5,922 nucleotides of DNA from Ectothiorhodospiraceae bacterium. Its GTDB lineage: Bacteria; Pseudomonadota; Gammaproteobacteria; Thiohalomonadales; Thiohalomonadaceae. A program made the translations under genes and the position numbers. The notes under the pieces were generated by a model that was not told where the DNA came from, ran no database searches, and was given only the letters and a program-made list of their open reading frames with translations. How positions within the stretch are numbered: the first letter of the stretch is position 1; each line of letters opens with the position of its first letter. Of this stretch, positions 1 through 5,399 are shown piece after piece. Location: NCBI GenBank assembly GCA_007125455.1, contig SLDE01000216.1, positions 1-5,922 on the forward strand. The letters are read 5' to 3'.

Positions 1-22
1 CTCGGCTCGGCTCGGCTCGGCT
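1..22. repeat. Pentanucleotide tandem repeat (CTCGG)n at window edge
   Basis: Four complete CTCGG units plus CT run from the first base, so the array may continue outside the window. No gene that reads into it is visible here. A five-base unit would shift frame with each gain or loss if it lay in a coding region, but that cannot be judged from this side. Confidence 0.8.
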
Positions 23-336
23 GCCAGAGAGTGTGTGAATATTGACGTCATGCCAACTCTTTTCTTTTTTTTTGTCCATTGCCACGCCGTGGCGGCGGGC
101 GCTTCCTGTCATCCATCCTCGGGCTTTGCAGGCATTTCGCCTGGGTGTCAGGCTAGATATCTCCGGCCTTGTTCACCTCCCGTCATCTCGTGCAATGGAC
201 GACAGGATCTTTTTTATCACAGGACATTGTGTGAACTCAATCACTTTTTCCTCACTTTTTGTCCCGCTTTTGTGGTGGGCGTGTGCTGGACAATCAATAA
301 GCTGGCGATGGCGCGTGGTGTTATGAAACATTCAGG
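23..336. other. Non-coding stretch without recognisable gene
   Basis: About 310 bases follow the pentamer repeat. Two overlapping plus-strand open frames cover most of it, but their translations are low-complexity and Cys/Phe/Pro-rich, resemble no family I know, and lack a ribosome binding site. The stretch has T-rich runs, including nine Ts near 65-73, and an imperfect inverted repeat (GTCCATTGCCACG at 74-86 against CGTGCAATGGAC at 189-200). GCCACGCCGTGGC (81-93) can form a short hairpin, but no T-run follows it on either strand, so it is not a terminator. The stretch could be decayed mobile DNA. Confidence 0.5.
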
Positions 337-645
337 CTAAACCATGCTCCGCTGATCCAGGTGCCTATCCGGCACCATTTGTTTGTGCAGCACGCCAAAC
401 ACCACCAGCTGATTTTCATGTATCAGGTAGTAGATGACATGACTACCATGAGGAAAGCTGTGTACGCACGGGCCGATCTCCGGCCTGTTCTTGCCGAGGG
501 TGGGTGTTGCAGACAGTAGCCGCATGGATTGACGCAACTCTGCGAGATATTTACGGGATTGCTCCACACCCCATCGGATCAGGGTAAAGCGACGTATTTC
601 GACCAGATCCGCCTGGGCATCCGGTGTTAACCGATAAGTGAGCAT
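337..645 (-). CDS. ParE/RelE-superfamily toxin of a type II toxin-antitoxin pair
   Basis: The product is a 102-residue basic protein. Its start resembles ParE toxins (LTPDAQADLVEIRRF, residues 7-20, then a W-G-x-x-Q-type helix at 25-30). It also has the family's later signature: 'FPHGSHVIYYL' (64-74), then 'VLHKQMVPDRHL' (85-96), matching the usual R/H-V-L-H-x-x-M-D-x-x-R-H-L end. Full length for the family. I chose the ATG at 645-643 because it overlaps the antitoxin stop as TGATG, implying translational coupling; a TTG one codon upstream is less likely. By family the protein would be a cytoplasmic toxin, acting on DNA gyrase if ParE-like or on ribosome-bound mRNA if RelE-like; sequence alone does not settle which. 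Val replaces the Asp usual after the last Met of that end motif. No terminator is visible downstream. Confidence 0.88.
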   Translation of the reverse strand: MLTYRLTPDAQADLVEIRRFTLIRWGVEQSRKYLAELRQSMRLLSATPTLGKNRPEIGPCVHSFPHGSHVIYYLIHENQLVVFGVLHKQMVPDRHLDQRSMV

Positions 646-905
646 CAATCGTGCACGCCCGCTTCCAGCTCATCAAAGAACGCCTCGCCGTCGGCCAGGT
701 TTCCCGCCGCAATATCCTCCCTCGCCTGCCTGGCCCTGGACTGCAACACCTGCTGCTTAAGCCGCTCATAGCTTTCGTATTCCTCATGGGAAATCATCAC
801 GGCGGCAGGCTTGCCGTTGCGACTGATTTGCACCGGTGCTCGCTGTACCCGCAGTAACAGATCGCCAAATTGTGTTTTCGCCTGATTGGCCGTCAGCGTA
901 TCCAT
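645..905 (-). CDS. Phd/YefM-family antitoxin
   Basis: The product is an 86-residue acidic protein. The N-terminal DNA-binding part has the family pattern 'TANQAKTQFGDLL' (residues 5-17), followed by 'VQISRNGKPAAVMISHEEYE' (25-44). A charged helical tail (45-86, ending ADGEAFFDELEAG) would wrap the toxin. The frame is open 23 codons further upstream, but ATG 905-903 is the real start: it is preceded by GGGAGGTGATC, an almost perfect Shine-Dalgarno sequence, and the family begins at this Met. The longer version would also read through the promoter. Antitoxin first, toxin second with a one-base overlap is the standard order. Phd/YefM proteins repress their own operon; a palindrome within the promoter fits that. 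Confidence 0.9.
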   Translation of the reverse strand: MDTLTANQAKTQFGDLLLRVQRAPVQISRNGKPAAVMISHEEYESYERLKQQVLQSRARQAREDIAAGNLADGEAFFDELEAGVHD

Positions 906-936
906 GATCACCTCCCATACATCGTTTGATTCGCCT

Positions 937-965
937 AGTATAATCGAATCGAACGAAATGACCAA
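937..965 (-). promoter_or_regulatory. Sigma-70 promoter of the toxin-antitoxin operon
   Basis: On the minus strand, TTGGTC (965-960) is followed by a 17-base spacer and TATACT (942-937). Transcription would start near 930, about 25 bases before the antitoxin ATG. TATACT matches the -10 consensus at five of six positions; the -35 is weaker. The -35 hexamer overlaps the frame of the rejected long antitoxin start. Confidence 0.65.
944..952. promoter_or_regulatory. Candidate autorepression operator inside the TA promoter
   Basis: TCGAATCGA is a palindrome around a central A and lies wholly in the spacer between -35 and -10. A TCGA-type tandem extends on one side (AATCGAATCGAACG). An antitoxin dimer bound here would block RNA polymerase. 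The position is seen in sequence; the protein assignment is inferred from Phd/YefM autoregulation. Confidence 0.4.
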
Positions 966-974
966 ATCTACCAT

Positions 975-1300
975 CTGGCAAAAGACACGTTCACTCGTGC
1001 TGTGGATCTTGTGAAAAGTACTACTCCGACATGTAGATCAGAGAAGAGAAGGGATCAGATCCTGTCCATCCGCTCCTTATCTGGAGAGGCCTTGATCAGC
1101 ATCACAATTCGTTACAAACTCCGGGTGGCTGCACAGCTCCTTATATCCAGTATCGTGGTGTTTACTCATGGCGTTCTCTCCCTGATGACATGGAGCATCA
1201 GTTTAACACTCTCGACAACACGATACCTACACGGACTCAAGGGACGCTTTCCCCAGTGAGTCGGGCGTTAGCCCAACATCTCACAGGAATCCACCATGCC
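975..1300. other. Gene-poor accessory stretch
   Basis: Apart from the minus-strand Rpn remnant nothing here reads as a gene. The plus-strand open frame at 1002-1259 is the complement of that remnant and lacks a ribosome binding site. Near the right end GGGCGTTAGCCC (1263-1274), flanked by GTGAG (1256-1260) and CTCAC (1280-1284), can form a small stem-loop that may belong to the neighbouring repeat cluster. Confidence 0.5.
1077..1169 (-). pseudogene. 5' remnant of an Rpn/PD-(D/E)XK nuclease-family 'transposase' gene
   Basis: From ATG 1169 the minus strand encodes 30 codons beginning MSKHHDTGYKELCSHPEFV, then an unrelated tail and TAA at 1079-1077. The opening matches what I know of the start of Rpn-like PD-(D/E)XK family putative transposases (H-D-T-G-Y-K-x-L-F-S-H-P-x-x-V), proteins usually near 300 residues. 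The normal start signal survives: AGGGAG at 1183-1178, eight bases before the ATG. After Val19 the family similarity ends. Skipping one base there opens a frame (R-I-V-M-L-I-K-A-S-P-D-K-E-R) to a TGA at 1055, so the break could combine a frameshift and an internal deletion. The catalytic core is absent. A functional short peptide is possible but unlikely. Confidence 0.6.
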
Positions 1301-1332
1301 GTCGGGCTTCGCTGTCGCTCATGCCGACCTAC
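1301..1332 (-). repeat. REP-like repeat, copy A (GTAG head on minus strand)
   Basis: This 32-base unit reads, on the minus strand, GTAGGTCGGCATGAGCG then the complement of GTCGGGCTTCGC. The GTCGG and CCGAC ends can pair. A GTAG tetranucleotide before an imperfect hairpin is the hallmark of REP elements mobilised by RAYT (TnpA-REP) enzymes. Copy A has one extra base near its middle relative to copy C. Confidence 0.75.
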
Positions 1333-1365
1333 GTGAACCTTGGTCTGGCATTGGTGTTGGTTGTT

Positions 1366-1396
1366 GTAGGTCGGCCTGAGTGAAACGAAGCCCGAC
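1366..1396 (+). repeat. REP-like repeat, copy B (inverted relative to A)
   Basis: This 31-base unit begins GTAGGTCGGCCTGAGTG and ends CGAAGCCCGAC, and is inverted relative to copies A and C. It faces copy A head to head across 33 bases (1333-1365), so A and B form a BIME-like pair that could fold into one long hairpin. Its interior (CCTGAGTGAAAC) differs from A and C, indicating a diverged subtype. Confidence 0.75.
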
Positions 1397-1441
1397 GAGC
1401 AGGGGCTTCGGCATGCCAAGGTGTTTACTGAGGCACTTATT

Positions 1442-1472
1442 GTCGGGCTTCGCTGCGCTCATGCCGACCTAC
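1442..1472 (-). repeat. REP-like repeat, copy C
   Basis: This 31-base unit, GTCGGGCTTCGC...CCGACCTAC on the plus strand, is nearly identical to copy A, lacking one T. It ends about 130 bases before the Lrp-type gene start. No RAYT transposase is in the window, so a source elsewhere in the genome is expected. Confidence 0.78.
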
Positions 1473-1515
1473 AGGAAATATGCTTGCGTTTTTACCCCTA
1501 AAATACGGACAAGCA

Positions 1516-1565
1516 GCAATAATATTGCCAATCACAAACATATAACGCAATATTACCTCTGTAAT
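1516..1565 (+). promoter_or_regulatory. AT-rich dyads upstream of the Lrp-type gene (candidate operator region)
   Basis: GCAATAATATTGC (1516-1528) is a perfect palindrome around a central base. GCAATATT recurs at 1547-1554, and ATTAC-CTCT-GTAAT (1552-1565) is a second inverted repeat. The dyads lie 36-86 bases before the Lrp-type start, and AT-rich dyads are typical Lrp/AsnC targets, so autoregulation is plausible. TATAAC (1541-1546) could be a -10 but has no good -35. Confidence 0.4.
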
Positions 1566-1601
1566 CTTTTCTTTGCGCCCTTTGCGGTTAAGGATTTTGA
1601 G

Positions 1602-2063
1602 ATGGAACTGGATCGCTACGACAAACGCATCCTGGAGCTGTTGCAACAGGACGGACGGATCAGCAATCAGGATCTGGCCGAGCAAATCGGCCTTTCGCCC
1701 TCCCCCTGCCTGCGCCGGGTGCGGGCGTTGGAGGAGTCGGGGCTGATCCTCGGTTATCGCGCCCTGCTGGACGCCAAACGCCTGGGGCTGAGCTTGATGG
1801 CATTGATCCACATCTCGATGGATCGCCACACCCCGGAGCGCTTCGAGAACTTTGAGCAGCGCATCGCTGCACTGCCCGAGGTATTGGAGTGTTTGCTGGT
1901 CACCGGCCAGGATGCCGATTACCAGTTAAAGGTCGTGGTGGCCGATATGGATGCCTTCCAGCAATTGCTGCTGCAACGTATCACCCGCATCGATGGGGTG
2001 AGTGGGGTACATTCCAGCTTCGTGTTGCGCCGGGTGGTGGACAAGACCTCACTGCCAGTCTAA
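1602..2063 (+). CDS. Lrp/AsnC-family transcriptional regulator
   Basis: The product is a 153-residue cytoplasmic DNA-binding protein of the usual Lrp/AsnC length. The N-terminal winged helix-turn-helix covers residues 1-50: 'LDRYDKRILELLQQDGRISNQDLAEQIGLSPSPCLRRV' corresponds closely to E. coli Lrp 'IDRNILNELQKDGRISNVELSKRVGLSPTPCLERV'. The C-terminal RAM ligand-binding and oligomerisation domain covers about 65-146, including the 'LLVTGQDADYQLKVVV' segment (98-113) that resembles Lrp 'HLVSGDFDYLL'. The frame is open back to 1380, but that extension translates REP copy C. ATG 1602 has AAGGA at 1590-1594 and begins where the family begins. The gene converges with the next one, their stops overlapping by four bases. 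Which amino acid it senses and which genes it controls cannot be read here; no transporter or catabolic gene is adjacent. Confidence 0.92.
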   Translation: MELDRYDKRILELLQQDGRISNQDLAEQIGLSPSPCLRRVRALEESGLILGYRALLDAKRLGLSLMALIHISMDRHTPERFENFEQRIAALPEVLECLLVTGQDADYQLKVVVADMDAFQQLLLQRITRIDGVSGVHSSFVLRRVVDKTSLPV

Positions 2064-2407
2064 AACGGCCGCTCACGTTCATCCAGGTGAATATCGATCG
2101 CCTTGATCGATTCCATGTAATGGGCGGGCACGTAGATCTCCCGCTCCAGCCGCAGCGTAGCCAGGCGTCCGATCACGTCCTGATCGCGCACTTGATAGAC
2201 CCGCTCCCCTTCGGCATCAACGAAATTCACCTCCAGTATGGCGTCCTGAGACTGCTCGCAGCGGTTTTCGATCTCGGCATGCCAGCGGATCTCTGCCGCC
2301 CCTGGCTTCTTGGCGGCGGGATCCATCCCCTGCTCGTTAACCTGCAGGCACTGGGCCGCCACGGGCAGCGCAACAAACATCAGGATAAGTAGTAGGAAGC
2401 GAGACAT
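2060..2407 (-). CDS. Small exported protein of unknown function, sigma-54-controlled
   Basis: The product is a 115-residue protein. Residues 1-18 form a signal peptide (MSRFLLLILMFVALPVAA) with likely signal peptidase I cleavage before Gln19; Gln before Cys20 argues against a lipobox. The mature protein of about 97 residues has two cysteines, 20 and 50, that could form one disulfide. The part from about 38 to 110 (HAEIENRC...DAILEVNFVDAEGERVY...LERE) suggests a small beta-sandwich like FxLyD domains, in which an 'x-N-x-S...V-x-F-x-D-x-x-G' pattern is common; I rate that as weak. ATG 2407 has GGAG five bases upstream. A near-perfect -24/-12 promoter lies 44-60 bases before the start. Being divergent from a sensor kinase operon suggests it is a target, or an accessory sensor, of that system. 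No function is established. Confidence 0.75.
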   Translation of the reverse strand: MSRFLLLILMFVALPVAAQCLQVNEQGMDPAAKKPGAAEIRWHAEIENRCEQSQDAILEVNFVDAEGERVYQVRDQDVIGRLATLRLEREIYVPAHYMESIKAIDIHLDERERPF

Positions 2408-2415
2408 GGGTACTC

Positions 2416-2431
2416 CGGCACAATGGTTGCT
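2416..2431 (+). promoter_or_regulatory. Candidate sigma-54 promoter of the kinase-activator operon
   Basis: CGGCAC-AATGG-TTGCT has GG (2417-2418) and GC (2429-2430) separated by exactly ten bases and differs from TGGCAC-N5-TTGCW only at its first base. Transcription would begin near 2442, leaving a leader of about 118 bases before the kinase ATG. It points into the opposing sigma-54 promoter at 2451-2467. Confidence 0.55.
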
Positions 2432-2450
2432 TGATAGTAGCCAGTAACCG

Positions 2451-2467
2451 TGGCAAGAACTGTGCCA
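2451..2467 (-). promoter_or_regulatory. Sigma-54 (-24/-12) promoter of the exported-protein gene
   Basis: On the minus strand TGGCAC-AGTTC-TTGCCA matches the -24/-12 consensus, with GG-N10-GC spacing. The predicted start near 2441 leaves a leader of about 35 bases before ATG 2407. Part of the site also reads as a weak -24/-12 on the plus strand (TGGCAAGAACTGTGCC) because it is nearly palindromic, but the minus-strand version fits much better. Confidence 0.7.
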
Positions 2468-2481
2468 TAGGCAGCCATGGG

Positions 2482-2513
2482 GCGGCGGGCGCTACAAACC
2501 GTAGCTTAGCCGC
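2482..2513. promoter_or_regulatory. Nested inverted repeat between the divergent genes
   Basis: GCTAC-AAACC-GTAGC (2491-2505) is enclosed by GCGGC (2482-2486) and GCCGC (2509-2513). It lies about 50-65 bases upstream of the predicted start of the exported-protein gene, so it could be an activator site. In the predicted kinase leader it would fold as a hairpin. No T-run follows it, so it is not an intrinsic terminator. Confidence 0.35.
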
Positions 2514-2559
2514 AAGCAGCCCCATCCTTCCCTCATTGAATAGTGTATCATTTTGACCC

Positions 2560-4023
2560 ATGCGCCAATTGAAGACTGATTTTAGCCTTAAACGGGTGGG
2601 CTATCCGCCCTCCATCGCCGCCACTCTGCTGCTGGTGCTGGTATTACCCCTGCTGGTAATCACCGCGCTGACCGCCTGGTACAGCATCACCCTGCTGGAG
2701 CAACAGAGCAAGGAGCGTATGCAAAAGGATATCGAGCTTGTGGCACGGGCAATACGCCTGCCACTGAGCCACGCCCTGGAGCGGGATTACCAACGCACCG
2801 TGCAGCAGGCGCTGGATTCGGCCTTCAGTATCGATCGTGTCTACGGTGCCTATGTCTACGACCGGGATGGCAACACCATCGCCGCCAGCGGCTTTAAACC
2901 CAGTAGCATGGCCAGTGATGAAGTGGCACGTATCGCCAGCGAGGGTGAGCAACAGAGTGAGTTTGGACGCCTGGATGGCGAGGAGGTCTTTTCCTATTTT
3001 GTGCCCCTCACCGATGCCGGTGGCCGCATCAGCGGCCTGCTGCATGTGACCCGTCAGGCCAGTGAGATCAACGATTACCTGGCCACCCTACGGCGCAACA
3101 CCTTGCTGTTGGTCATGCTCAGTGGGCTGGCCTTGAGCGCTATTCTGTTGTTGGGGCACCGCTGGGCGGTGGGGCGGCACCTACAGGGGATCGAGCAGGG
3201 GCTGCTGCGGATCGGTAAAGGGGAGCTTACCCACCGCCTGCATGCCGGAGGCGCGCGCGAACTGCGCCACCTGGCAAGCACCATCAACCAAATGCTGGAT
3301 GCCATCGAGCGCTCGCGCCAGCAGATCAGCGACATGGGCAGCCGCCTGCATCAGGCCGAGAAGATGGCGGCGCTGGGCCAGCTCTCCGCTGGGGTGGCAC
3401 ACGAACTGGGCAGCCCACTGAGCACCGTCGACGGCAAGGCCCAGCGGCTGCTGCGACGTGACGACCTGCCCGAATCGGTAAGCCAGGCGGTGGAGGCAAT
3501 CCGCCGTGAGGCGGGGCGTATGGAGCAGATCATCCGTCAGTTGCTCGATTTTGGCCGAAAAAACCCGCTCGAACGTCGCCGGATCAGTGCCGACAAGCCC
3601 CTGCGCATTGTCTGTGAGCGCCTGTTAGCAGAGCCGGGTGTGCCCATACGGGTGGCGTGGGGCGAGGCCGACAGCACGCCGATCGCGGTGGACAGCGTGC
3701 GCCTCGATCAGGCGCTGGGCAACCTGCTACGCAATGCGCGCCAGGCGGCCCGTAGCCAAGTGTGTGCCAGTATCACCGTCGATCAACAGCAGCTGGTCTA
3801 CCATATCGACGACGATGGCCCGGGGATCGACCCGGCCGATCGGGATCACCTTTTCGAGCCCTTCTTCACCACCAAGCCGGTAGGCCAGGGCACCGGCCTG
3901 GGTCTCGCCGTGGCCCACGCCGCCGCACGCGACCACGGTGGCGAGATCACCATCGAATCTAGCCCATTGGGCGGGGCGCGCTTCTCGTTGCGCCTGCCTG
4001 TGGCCACAGAGGAGCAGGCATGA
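2560..4023 (+). CDS. Membrane sensor histidine kinase, partner of an NtrC-class regulator
   Basis: The product is a 487-residue inner-membrane kinase. Order: cytoplasmic start; membrane helix about 18-42; periplasmic sensor about 43-179 without cysteines, probably Cache-like; membrane helix about 180-199; HAMP about 200-252; HisKA 262-330 with phospho-acceptor His281 in AHELGSPLS; HATPase 375-483. The ATPase domain has an N box (N388, N392 in GNLLRNARQA), DDDGPGI (417-423), LFEPFFTTKP (431-440) and GTGLGLAV (444-451). All catalytic boxes are intact; the H box has Ser285 where Asn or Thr is usual. It should autophosphorylate on His281 and pass phosphate to Asp55 of the next gene's product, whose start overlaps its stop as ATGA. 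ATG 2560 lacks a Shine-Dalgarno sequence, but starting later would cost the N-terminal cytoplasmic segment or the first membrane helix. The signal is unknown. Confidence 0.93.
   Translation: MRQLKTDFSLKRVGYPPSIAATLLLVLVLPLLVITALTAWYSITLLEQQSKERMQKDIELVARAIRLPLSHALERDYQRTVQQALDSAFSIDRVYGAYVYDRDGNTIAASGFKPSSMASDEVARIASEGEQQSEFGRLDGEEVFSYFVPLTDAGGRISGLLHVTRQASEINDYLATLRRNTLLLVMLSGLALSAILLLGHRWAVGRHLQGIEQGLLRIGKGELTHRLHAGGARELRHLASTINQMLDAIERSRQQISDMGSRLHQAEKMAALGQLSAGVAHELGSPLSTVDGKAQRLLRRDDLPESVSQAVEAIRREAGRMEQIIRQLLDFGRKNPLERRRISADKPLRIVCERLLAEPGVPIRVAWGEADSTPIAVDSVRLDQALGNLLRNARQAARSQVCASITVDQQQLVYHIDDDGPGIDPADRDHLFEPFFTTKPVGQGTGLGLAVAHAAARDHGGEITIESSPLGGARFSLRLPVATEEQA
4008..4014 (+). promoter_or_regulatory. 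Ribosome binding site for the response regulator
   Basis: AGAGGAG within the last kinase codons sits five bases before ATG 4020. With the ATGA overlap it supports coupled translation of kinase and regulator and fixes the regulator start. Confidence 0.7.
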
Positions 4024-5399
4024 GCGACAAACACCATCTCCTGGTTGTGGAGGACGATCCGGGCCTGCGCGAATTGATCGACGAGGAGCTGCGCGATGCC
4101 GGCCACACCGTCAGTAGTGTGGGCGATCTGGGCAGCGCGCGCCGCTTTCTGACACAACAGCGCCCCAGCCTGGTGATCAGCGATCTTCGCCTACCCGATG
4201 GCGAGGGGCTGGAACTGCTGGCTTTCTGCCGGGATATGGCTCCCCTCGCACCGGCGTTTATCATCATCACCGCCTTCGGTACCGTCGAGCAGGCTGTGGA
4301 TGCCCTCAAGCAGGGGGCCGACGACTTTCTCACCAAGCCACTCAAGCTGGATCACCTGCAGCTGGCCACCAACCGCGCACTGGAGCGTCGTGAGCTGCAA
4401 CGCCAGGTAGCGCGCTATCGCGAGATGTTTGGCGAGGGCGACTTTCACGGCCTGATCGGACGCAGCCCGCCGATGCGTCAGCTGTTTGAACAGATCCGCC
4501 GTATCGCCCACGCCAACGGCCCGGTGCTGGTGTTGGGGGAGAGTGGGGTAGGCAAGGAACTGGTGGCCCGTGCCCTGCACCGGCAGAGCGAGCGGCGCGA
4601 CGGCCCCTTCGTCGCCCTCAATTGCGCCGGGATCCCCGCCGAATTGCTGGAAAGCGAGCTGTTCGGCCACAGCGCCGGGGCCTTCAGCGGCGCACAAAAG
4701 GCGCGCAAGGGGCTGTTTGCCGAGGCCGAGGGCGGCACCTTGCTGCTGGATGAGCTGGGCGAGATGCCCGCCGCGATGCAGGCCAAGCTACTGCGCGTGT
4801 TGCAGGACGGCAAGCTGCGCCCAGTGGGGGAAAACCGCGAACGCCAAATCGATGTGCGCATCATCGCCGCCACCAACCGCGATCTGGAGCAGGAAGTGGA
4901 GAACGGCGGTTTTCGGGCCGATCTCTACTACCGACTGGAGACCTTCGCCCTGGAGGTGCCGCCATTGCGTGAGCGCGGCGACGACATCGACCTGCTGGTG
5001 GCCCACTTCATTTCACTGTTCGGCGAACAGGCGGCCCAGCCACTGCGCGGGATCACCGCCGAGGCGCTGGAGTCGCTGCGCCAGTACGCCTTTCCCGGCA
5101 ATGTGCGTGAACTGTCCAACGCCATCGAACGGGCGGTGGTTTTCTGTCGCGACGAACAACTGGCGCTCACCGACCTGCCCTCGCGGATCCGCGCTCGCCA
5201 GGCCAGCCCACTTCCAGAGAGCGACCAAGGGGTGAGCCTGTTTGACCCCGCGGCCCCCCCACCACTCAAAGTGGTCGAGCAACGCTATGTGCAGCACGTG
5301 CTGCGCCATACCGGGGGTAACAAGCAGCAGGCAGCCAAGTTGCTGGGGATCGGGCGGCGTACCCTCTATCGCTACCTGGAAGAAAATGACTCACTCTGA
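4020..5399 (+). CDS. NtrC-family sigma-54-dependent response regulator
   Basis: The product is a 459-residue cytoplasmic activator with the full three-domain layout. The receiver (about 5-120) has acidic E11/D12/D13, phospho-acceptor Asp55 (VISDLRLPD), Thr84 and Lys106. The AAA+ sigma-54 interaction domain (about 144-380) has Walker A GESGVGKE (173-180), Walker B LLLDELGE (241-248), sensor I ATNRDL, arginines of FRADLYYRL (298-306), and sensor II in FPGNVREL. The Fis-type HTH is at about 415-455 (GNKQQAAKLLGIGRRTLYRYLEE). The loop that contacts sigma-54 reads GAFSGA (220-225) instead of GAFTGA. By family, the phosphorylated protein oligomerises on upstream enhancers and uses ATP to open sigma-54 holoenzyme promoters. 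Nearby targets are suggested by -24/-12 elements at 2451-2467, 2416-2431 and 5556-5572. It resembles ZraR/AtoC-type regulators, but I cannot assign an ortholog. Confidence 0.95.
   Translation: MSDKHHLLVVEDDPGLRELIDEELRDAGHTVSSVGDLGSARRFLTQQRPSLVISDLRLPDGEGLELLAFCRDMAPLAPAFIIITAFGTVEQAVDALKQGADDFLTKPLKLDHLQLATNRALERRELQRQVARYREMFGEGDFHGLIGRSPPMRQLFEQIRRIAHANGPVLVLGESGVGKELVARALHRQSERRDGPFVALNCAGIPAELLESELFGHSAGAFSGAQKARKGLFAEAEGGTLLLDELGEMPAAMQAKLLRVLQDGKLRPVGENRERQIDVRIIAATNRDLEQEVENGGFRADLYYRLETFALEVPPLRERGDDIDLLVAHFISLFGEQAAQPLRGITAEALESLRQYAFPGNVRELSNAIERAVVFCRDEQLALTDLPSRIRARQASPLPESDQGVSLFDPAAPPPLKVVEQRYVQHVLRHTGGNKQQAAKLLGIGRRTLYRYLEENDSL

Noticed and set aside
81..93. GCCACGCCGTGGC hairpin as a terminator for the toxin operon
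   Set aside because: On the minus strand it is followed by A residues rather than T residues, and it lies over 240 bases past the toxin stop.
35..340. Overlapping plus-strand open frames of 101 and 94 codons
   Set aside because: No ribosome binding site, no family resemblance, odd composition rich in Cys, Phe and Pro; most likely chance frames in non-coding DNA.
906..974. 23-codon N-terminal extension of the antitoxin
   Set aside because: It runs through the promoter -10 and the Shine-Dalgarno sequence of the downstream ATG; the family begins at the later Met.
1002..1259. Plus-strand 85-codon frame with a hydrophobic middle
   Set aside because: It is antisense to the Rpn remnant, which has a real start signal, and it lacks its own ribosome binding site.
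1301..1472. CRISPR array
   Set aside because: Only three units, in alternating orientation and with unequal spacing; they fit REP elements and no cas gene is present.
1380..1601. 74-codon N-terminal extension of the Lrp-type regulator
   Set aside because: It translates REP copy C and the AT-rich promoter region, and family members start at the Met at 1602, which has a proper ribosome binding site.
2375..2382. AAACATCA shared (inverted) with TGATGTTT at 5489-5496 as a common activator site
   Set aside because: An 8-base match between two stretches of this length is expected by chance and is not part of a dyad at the left site.
2451..2466. Plus-strand reading TGGCAAGAACTGTGCC as a second sigma-54 promoter for the kinase
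   Set aside because: The same bases give a much better match on the minus strand; the plus-strand reading arises from near-palindromy.
4570..5235. Long alternative plus-strand frame inside the regulator gene
   Set aside because: Shadow frame of a GC-rich gene: Cys, Arg, Ser and Pro-rich, with no motif and no start signal.
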